A stretch of DNA of 64,000 bases from Candidatus Endomicrobium embiratermitis (lineage in GTDB: Bacteria > Elusimicrobiota > Endomicrobiia > Endomicrobiales > Endomicrobiaceae). Positions 59,718 through 64,000 of this stretch are shown here, one piece after another. The notes below the pieces were generated by a model. The model was not told where the DNA came from. It was given only the letters and a program-made list of their open reading frames with translations, and did not search any database. Every line of letters starts with the position of its first letter. The first letter of the stretch is position 1. The translations under genes were made by a program, and so were the position numbers. The stretch spans positions 1 to 64,000 of the forward strand of contig WQYI01000001.1 of assembly GCA_009781315.1 (NCBI GenBank), read 5' to 3'.

Positions 59718-61484
59718 ATGTATTTCTCAAAAATGCTTATTCCTACTTTAAGGGAAGCGCCTTCCGACGCGGATATTATTTCGGCAAAACTTATGATAAG
59801 GTCCGGAATGATACGTAAAGTCGCTTCCGGGCTTTATGAGTTTTTGCCTTTGGGTTTAAAAGCGTTAAGAAAAGTTGAAAAAATAGTCCGGGAAGAGATG
59901 GATGCCGCCGGCGGCCAGGAAGTAGTACTTCCCCTTATTTTTCCCAAAGAACTCTGGCTTGAAACCGGCAGATGGGATGTTTACGGAAAAGAGCTCTTCA
60001 GGCTTAAAGACAGAAAAGAAGCCGAGTTCTGCCTTGCTCCGACAGCGGAAGAAGGAATAACGGATTTGGTGAGAAAAAATATATATTCGTATAAGCAGCT
60101 TCCTTTGATGCTTTATCAGTTCGGAACGAAATTCAGAGACGAAATACGTCCCCGGTTTGGAGTTATGCGGGCGCGGGAATTTTTGATGAAAGACGCTTAT
60201 TCGTTTCATACCGACGAAGCCGATTTGGAAAGATACTACAAAATAATGTTTGAGGCTTACACAAACATCTGTAGAAGGTGCGGTTTTAAATTCTGCTCGG
60301 CAGAGGCGGACTCCGGAGCCATAGGGGGATCTTTCTCTCACGAATTTATGGTTATTGCCGAAACAGGAGAAGAAGGAGTCGCGTATTGCGAATGCGGCTA
60401 CGGAGCAAATATAGAAAAAGCCGAATGCCTGCCTTGTGAAAATGCATCTGATGAACTTTTGCATATAGAGGAAATTTTTACTCCGAATATAGGTTCTGTT
60501 GAAGACGTTTCAAAGTTTTTAGACGTGGATCCCGGAAAATTTATTAAAACTATGGTTTACATAGCCGACGAGCAGCCTTTGGCTGTTTTGATAAGAGGCG
60601 ATTTCGAAATTAACGAAGTTAAACTTAAGTCTTATTTGAGAACTGAGAAATTAAGCTTGGCCGATGATGACACTATAATAGATATTACCGGAGCTCCCTG
60701 CGGTTTTGCCGGACCCGTTAATTTGAAAAAGAAAGTCAGAATAATAGCCGATTTATCGGTTATAAGCGTGCATAACGCGGTTGCCGGGGCAAATAAAAAA
60801 GATTACCATTTAAAAAACGTCAACGCCGTAAGGGATTATAAATACGACGAGACCGCGGATTTAAGAAAAATATTAAAAGACGATATATGCCCGAGATGCA
60901 AAAACGGAAAAATTGATTTTTCAAGAGGCATAGAGATAGGCCATATTTTTAAACTCGGCACTAAATATTCAAAGTCTATGAACGCCATATATCTTGACGC
61001 GAAAGGCGAAGAAAATTTAATCGTTATGGGCTGTTACGGAATAGGCGTGACAAGGATACTTGCGGCGACAATAGAACAGTCTCACGATGCAAACGGCATA
61101 ATCTGGCCTGATAACATAGCTCCGTTTGAAGTTATAATCGTTCCGGTAAATTTTAACGACGTTAAAACAAAAGAAATAACGGAACATCTATATAAAGAAC
61201 TCACGTCAAACGGATTGGACATTTTGGTTGACGACAGAGACGAACGGGCGGGCATAAAATTTAAAGACGCTGATTTAATAGGCATTCCTTACAGAATAAC
61301 CATAGGCGAAAAAAATCTGGCAAACGGCAACGTGGAACTTAAAGCCAGAAAAGACGGTAAGGAAGGAATAAAACTGTTAGCGCCTGAAGACGTCGTTGTC
61401 GAAGTATTGAAAATATTTAATAAGAGTTCTTTTGTAATTAGCGATAAAGACATTACAAAGGATAATTCCGAAAATGAGTTATGA
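59718..61484 (+). CDS. proS: Prolyl-tRNA synthetase (bacterial type)
   Basis: 588 residues. Class II motifs: VASGLYEFLPLG (motif 1 region), FRDEIRPRFGVMRAREFLMKDAYSFH (motif 2, about residues 138-163) and GCYGIGVTRI (motif 3, about 436-445). An editing INS domain lies between (about 220-400, VYIADEQPLAVLIRGDFEINEVK). GRE-type C-terminal anticodon domain. Its end overlaps lpdA by 11 bp. Confidence 0.97.
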   Translation: MYFSKMLIPTLREAPSDADIISAKLMIRSGMIRKVASGLYEFLPLGLKALRKVEKIVREEMDAAGGQEVVLPLIFPKELWLETGRWDVYGKELFRLKDRKEAEFCLAPTAEEGITDLVRKNIYSYKQLPLMLYQFGTKFRDEIRPRFGVMRAREFLMKDAYSFHTDEADLERYYKIMFEAYTNICRRCGFKFCSAEADSGAIGGSFSHEFMVIAETGEEGVAYCECGYGANIEKAECLPCENASDELLHIEEIFTPNIGSVEDVSKFLDVDPGKFIKTMVYIADEQPLAVLIRGDFEINEVKLKSYLRTEKLSLADDDTIIDITGAPCGFAGPVNLKKKVRIIADLSVISVHNAVAGANKKDYHLKNVNAVRDYKYDETADLRKILKDDICPRCKNGKIDFSRGIEIGHIFKLGTKYSKSMNAIYLDAKGEENLIVMGCYGIGVTRILAATIEQSHDANGIIWPDNIAPFEVIIVPVNFNDVKTKEITEHLYKELTSNGLDILVDDRDERAGIKFKDADLIGIPYRITIGEKNLANGNVELKARKDGKEGIKLLAPEDVVVEVLKIFNKSSFVISDKDITKDNSENEL

Positions 61485-62802
61485 AAAATACGATATTGCT
61501 GTTATAGGCTCCGGTCCTGGAGGTTTTACCGCCGCGGTAAGAGCCGCGCAGCTTGGAGCAAAAACCGCGCTGATTGAAAAATCCGAAATAGGCGGAACAT
61601 GTTTAAACTGCGGATGCATGCCCACTAAGTTTTTATGGCAGGCGCTAAAAACAAAACAAAAAATCCAAAAATCTTACGAATACGGCTTTAAGGCTGACTT
61701 AAAGCCTTTTTCTTTTTCCGACTTAATTTCTAAAAAAGACAAAACCATAGCCAATATACGAAAAGGCATGGAATTGATTTTGTCATCGTATTCAATAGAT
61801 GTTATCAAAGGCCGGTCCTCTTTTAAAGACGCTAATGTTTTAAATGCCGGAGATAAAGAAGTTTTTGCCGATAAAATTATAATTTCCGCGGGAACAATGC
61901 CTGCCTCATTAAAAGGTTTTGATTTTGACGGCAAAAAAATAATAAGTTCGACCGACGTTTTAAATTTAAAAGAAATTCCCGAAAGCGTTTTGATTGTGGG
62001 CGGCGGAGCCATAGGCATTGAAATGGCGACGATTTTAGCGGGTTTCGGAAGCAAGACGACGATAGCCGAATATGAGAATCGGCTTTTGCCTGCGGAAGAT
62101 GCGGAAATTTCGCAAGAAATAACGAAAAATTTGCAAAGACAGGGAGTCGAGGTTTTGACTTCGTGTTCTAATGCTCTTGAAAATATAGGCAATTATGAAA
62201 AAGTTTTAATAGTTACCGGACGCGGCGTTTGTAAAGATTTAAATACCTCTAACGCCGGGATTGAAACAGACGGCAAAGGTTTTATAATAACAGATGAAGC
62301 CTGCAGGACAAATGTTAAAAATATTTACGCGGTCGGGGATATAACAGGAAAAAATATGCTGGCTTATACCGCGCAAAATGAAGGAACTATTGCCGCTGAA
62401 AATGCCGTCAAAGGCAACAAACTTGCCGTAAATAACCATGTTATTCCTAAAGTTGTTTTTTCAATGCCGCCCGCGGCTTCGGTTAAAGTCGCGGATTTTG
62501 AAAATTATAAAAGCGTTGCTTTAGGTAAATTTCCGTTTACCGCAAGCGGAAGAGCTTTTATAGAAAACGAAAGAACGGGATTTATAAAATGCGCGGTTGA
62601 TAAAAATACGGAAAAGCCGTTGGCATTTTGGATTATAGGCGCTCATGCGGATGAGCTTGTAAATACCGCAGCTCAAATATTGAAAAACGGCAATATGCCG
62701 TCAAGGGAAATGTTTTTTCACCCGTCGCTTGGCGAAGGTTTATTTAACGCTTACGAAGACACGTTCGGGAAATGCACCGAGAAACAGGCAATTAACAAAT
62801 AA
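61474..62802 (+). CDS. lpdA: Dihydrolipoyl dehydrogenase
   Basis: 442 residues, FAD/NAD disulfide oxidoreductase. GSGPGGFTAAVRAAQLG binds FAD. Redox pair C43-L-N-C-G-C48 (motif CxxxxC, with an extra Cys46). NAD-binding VGGGAIGIEMATILAGFG. C-terminal H416-PSLGE421, the base for the partner subunit. Shorter than the usual 460-475 residues. The gcvT gene 877 bp downstream suggests it is the L-protein of the glycine cleavage system. A RAYT gene now separates the two. Confidence 0.92.
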   Translation: MSYEKYDIAVIGSGPGGFTAAVRAAQLGAKTALIEKSEIGGTCLNCGCMPTKFLWQALKTKQKIQKSYEYGFKADLKPFSFSDLISKKDKTIANIRKGMELILSSYSIDVIKGRSSFKDANVLNAGDKEVFADKIIISAGTMPASLKGFDFDGKKIISSTDVLNLKEIPESVLIVGGGAIGIEMATILAGFGSKTTIAEYENRLLPAEDAEISQEITKNLQRQGVEVLTSCSNALENIGNYEKVLIVTGRGVCKDLNTSNAGIETDGKGFIITDEACRTNVKNIYAVGDITGKNMLAYTAQNEGTIAAENAVKGNKLAVNNHVIPKVVFSMPPAASVKVADFENYKSVALGKFPFTASGRAFIENERTGFIKCAVDKNTEKPLAFWIIGAHADELVNTAAQILKNGNMPSREMFFHPSLGEGLFNAYEDTFGKCTEKQAINK

Positions 62803-62820
62803 CAATTCACAATTAACAAG
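62793..62820. repeat. Short 'aattaacaa' repeat tract
   Basis: caattaacaaataacaattc followed by acaattaacaa: the same words as the AT-rich elements near frr and uppS. It overlaps the last codons of lpdA (AINK). Confidence 0.55.
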
Positions 62821-62824
62821 GAAA

Positions 62825-62851
62825 GTGTCAAGGGGACGTTGTTTTTGACAC
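62825..62851. repeat. REP sequence left of the RAYT gene
   Basis: gtgtcaaggggacgttgttt followed by ttgacac: a 27-base palindrome-ended unit (GTGTCA/TGACAC). The unit right of the transposase gene (63637-63662) is its reverse complement over the core. Confidence 0.93.
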
Positions 62852-62879
62852 AGAAAGAATAAAAATATAGAATAATTTT

Positions 62880-63632
62880 ATGGCAAGAATATCAAGAAAA
62901 GACATCGGCGGAAAATATTTCCATATAATGGTTCAGGGAATTGCCAAAGAAAGTATTTTCCCAGATGATAATTCAAAAGGCTATTACTTGAGTTGCCTTA
63001 GAGACGGTAAAGATAAGGCAAGTGTGAAGATATTTGCTTTTTGCGTTATGAGCAATCACGTGCATATCTTGTTGGAATCAGATTCAATATCGAAGTTGTC
63101 GTCTTTTATGAATAGTGTAAATGCAAAATATGCGAAGTATTACAATACTATAAATAATCGTGTCGGATATGTTTTCAGAGGAAGATTTAAAAGCGAAATT
63201 ATAGAGGAGCCGAAATATTTAATAAATTGTTTGGCGTATATTCAAAATAATCCTGTCAAAGCCGGTATTGTAAAAAATGCGCAGGATTATGGACATTCAA
63301 GTTATACGAACTATCTTACAGGTTTGGGAATAGTAGATTTTAAAAGCGCGGCGAAACATTACGATATAGCCGCGTCAAATATAAAAGCAATAATGAAAGA
63401 GAAAAGCGATAGTATCTGGCTTGAGCACGACGAGATGATTTATGAACCGGTTGATAAAGTTTTTGACGAGTTAATTATACGATACAAAATCAACAAAAAT
63501 AATTTAGACGATGATGTAATAAAAAAAACAGCGAAAGAATTAACGGAGCGGTGCGGAATAAGCCTAAGGAAAGTTGCAAATTTACTTGAGATAGGCCGAG
63601 AACGGGTGAGAAGGGTAATTGTAAACGAATAG
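62880..63632 (+). CDS. REP-associated tyrosine transposase (RAYT, Y1/IS200-like)
   Basis: 250 residues. HUH motif H60-V-H62 in MSNHVHILLE, catalytic tyrosine probably Tyr120 in AYIQNNPVKAG, and GRFKSEI and HSSYTNY segments typical of RAYTs. The last 75 residues (ELTERCGISLRKVANLLEIG) look like a helix-turn-helix, as in one RAYT subgroup. RAYTs are single-copy domesticated relatives of IS200/IS605 transposases that nick and spread REP hairpins. The gene is bounded by inverted REPs and appears intact. Confidence 0.93.
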   Translation: MARISRKDIGGKYFHIMVQGIAKESIFPDDNSKGYYLSCLRDGKDKASVKIFAFCVMSNHVHILLESDSISKLSSFMNSVNAKYAKYYNTINNRVGYVFRGRFKSEIIEEPKYLINCLAYIQNNPVKAGIVKNAQDYGHSSYTNYLTGLGIVDFKSAAKHYDIAASNIKAIMKEKSDSIWLEHDEMIYEPVDKVFDELIIRYKINKNNLDDDVIKKTAKELTERCGISLRKVANLLEIGRERVRRVIVNE

Positions 63633-63636
63633 TATT

Positions 63637-63662
63637 GTGTCAAAAACAACGTCCCCATGACA
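63637..63662. repeat. REP sequence right of the RAYT gene (inverted)
   Basis: gtgtcaaaaacaacgtcccc followed by atgaca: reverse complement of 62825-62851 with one change in the first 26 positions. With the left copy it frames a cassette of about 840 bp between lpdA and gcvT. Confidence 0.93.
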
Positions 63663-63679
63663 TATGAAGGAAAAATATA

Positions 63680-64000
63680 ATGAAAAGAACGCTTTTATAC
63701 GAAGAACATAAAAAGCTTAATGCTAAATTTACGGAATTTGGCGGTTGGGAAATGCCTGTGCAGTATTCGTCCATTATAGACGAGCATAATGCCGTCCGGA
63801 CTGCTGCCGGCGTATTTGACACTTCCCATATGGGTACTTTTATGGTTTCTGGAAATAAAGCCGAAGAGTTTTTTAATAATGTTACTCTCGGAAATATTTC
63901 GGGACTTAATGAAAATAAGGCCAGATATACGATGATTTTAAACGAAAACGGCGGGGTAAAAGACGATATAATAGTTTATAAAACCGGCGCAGGATATATG
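63680..64000 (+). CDS. gcvT: Aminomethyltransferase, glycine cleavage T-protein (3' end beyond the window)
   Basis: 107 codons visible from the ATG at 63680 (GAAGG upstream). LYEEHKKLNAKFTEFGGWEMPVQY, EHNAVRTAAGVFDTSHMG and ARYTMILNENGGVKDD are the conserved N-terminal GcvT segments for folate binding. Transfers the aminomethyl carbon to tetrahydrofolate in glycine cleavage. Runs off the right edge. Together with lpdA it suggests a gcv operon interrupted by the RAYT cassette. Confidence 0.95.
   Translation, partial: MKRTLLYEEHKKLNAKFTEFGGWEMPVQYSSIIDEHNAVRTAAGVFDTSHMGTFMVSGNKAEEFFNNVTLGNISGLNENKARYTMILNENGGVKDDIIVYKTGAGYM

Overview
The window looks like the chromosome of an AT-rich, diderm, anaerobic bacterium. 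My best guess is the phylum Elusimicrobiota (Endomicrobium-like). This rests on recalled gene-family content: autotransporters, an Omp85-like protein, an enormous single ORF, a Re-citrate-synthase-like protein and bacterial-type housekeeping genes with AT-rich codons. No rRNA is present to confirm it. Autotransporter barrels, an Omp85-type protein and a lipoprotein show that the cell has an outer membrane. Most intergenic gaps carry small palindromic repeats of several families, and one REP-associated transposase (RAYT) gene lies near the right end.

Layout. 1-6370: 3' part of a very long autotransporter with six near-identical passenger repeats and an unusual charged helical tail after the barrel. 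6544-11248 (minus): htpX, lemA, an LtaS-like membrane sulfatase, and a repeat lipoprotein. 11293-11379: tRNA-Ser(CGA), with a 21-bp copy of its 5' end just beyond it. 11664-18865: nadE, an Omp85-like mini-barrel protein, an operon (59-aa membrane protein, AlkD, Smr protein, holin-like protein, HD phosphohydrolase) and PBP1A. 19235-22231: a complete second autotransporter related to the first. 22516-28544: sugar-nucleotide and sugar-phosphate enzymes, a DUF502 protein and hisS. 28628-30001 (minus): a Re-citrate/homocitrate-synthase-like enzyme. 30156-31416: two unrecognised membrane-anchored proteins.

31451-49681 is the centre of interest: one ORF of 6076 codons. It encodes a signal-peptide-like N-terminus, a 15-copy CAAGC microsatellite, a large unrecognised N-terminal region, a Gln/Glu-rich coiled coil, a von Willebrand A domain with a complete MIDAS, and six AAA+ ATPase modules. 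The modules form three tandem A-B pairs. Every A module has a GSGKN P-loop and every B module has GVPGTGKT. Six AAA+ modules plus a MIDAS domain in one chain is the composition of eukaryotic midasin (Rea1/Mdn1), here in the opposite order and behind a secretion-like signal. Slippage at the microsatellite would put the downstream reading into a stop codon in either wrong frame, so the gene has the form of a phase-variable on/off switch. An intrinsic-terminator hairpin whose loop contains the stop codon of the preceding gene lies immediately before its ribosome binding site. Palindromic repeat elements are also inserted in frame inside it.

50026-50522 is a brnTA toxin-antitoxin pair with a promoter that predicts a leaderless brnT transcript. 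50965-62802 is a long housekeeping run: rpsB, tsf, pyrH, frr, ferredoxin, uppS, cdsA, dxr, rseP, ispG, greA, proS, lpdA. It links translation, the MEP isoprenoid pathway, undecaprenyl phosphate, phospholipid synthesis and envelope proteolysis. A RAYT gene flanked by its own inverted REP sequences sits between lpdA and the 5' part of gcvT, which runs off the right end.
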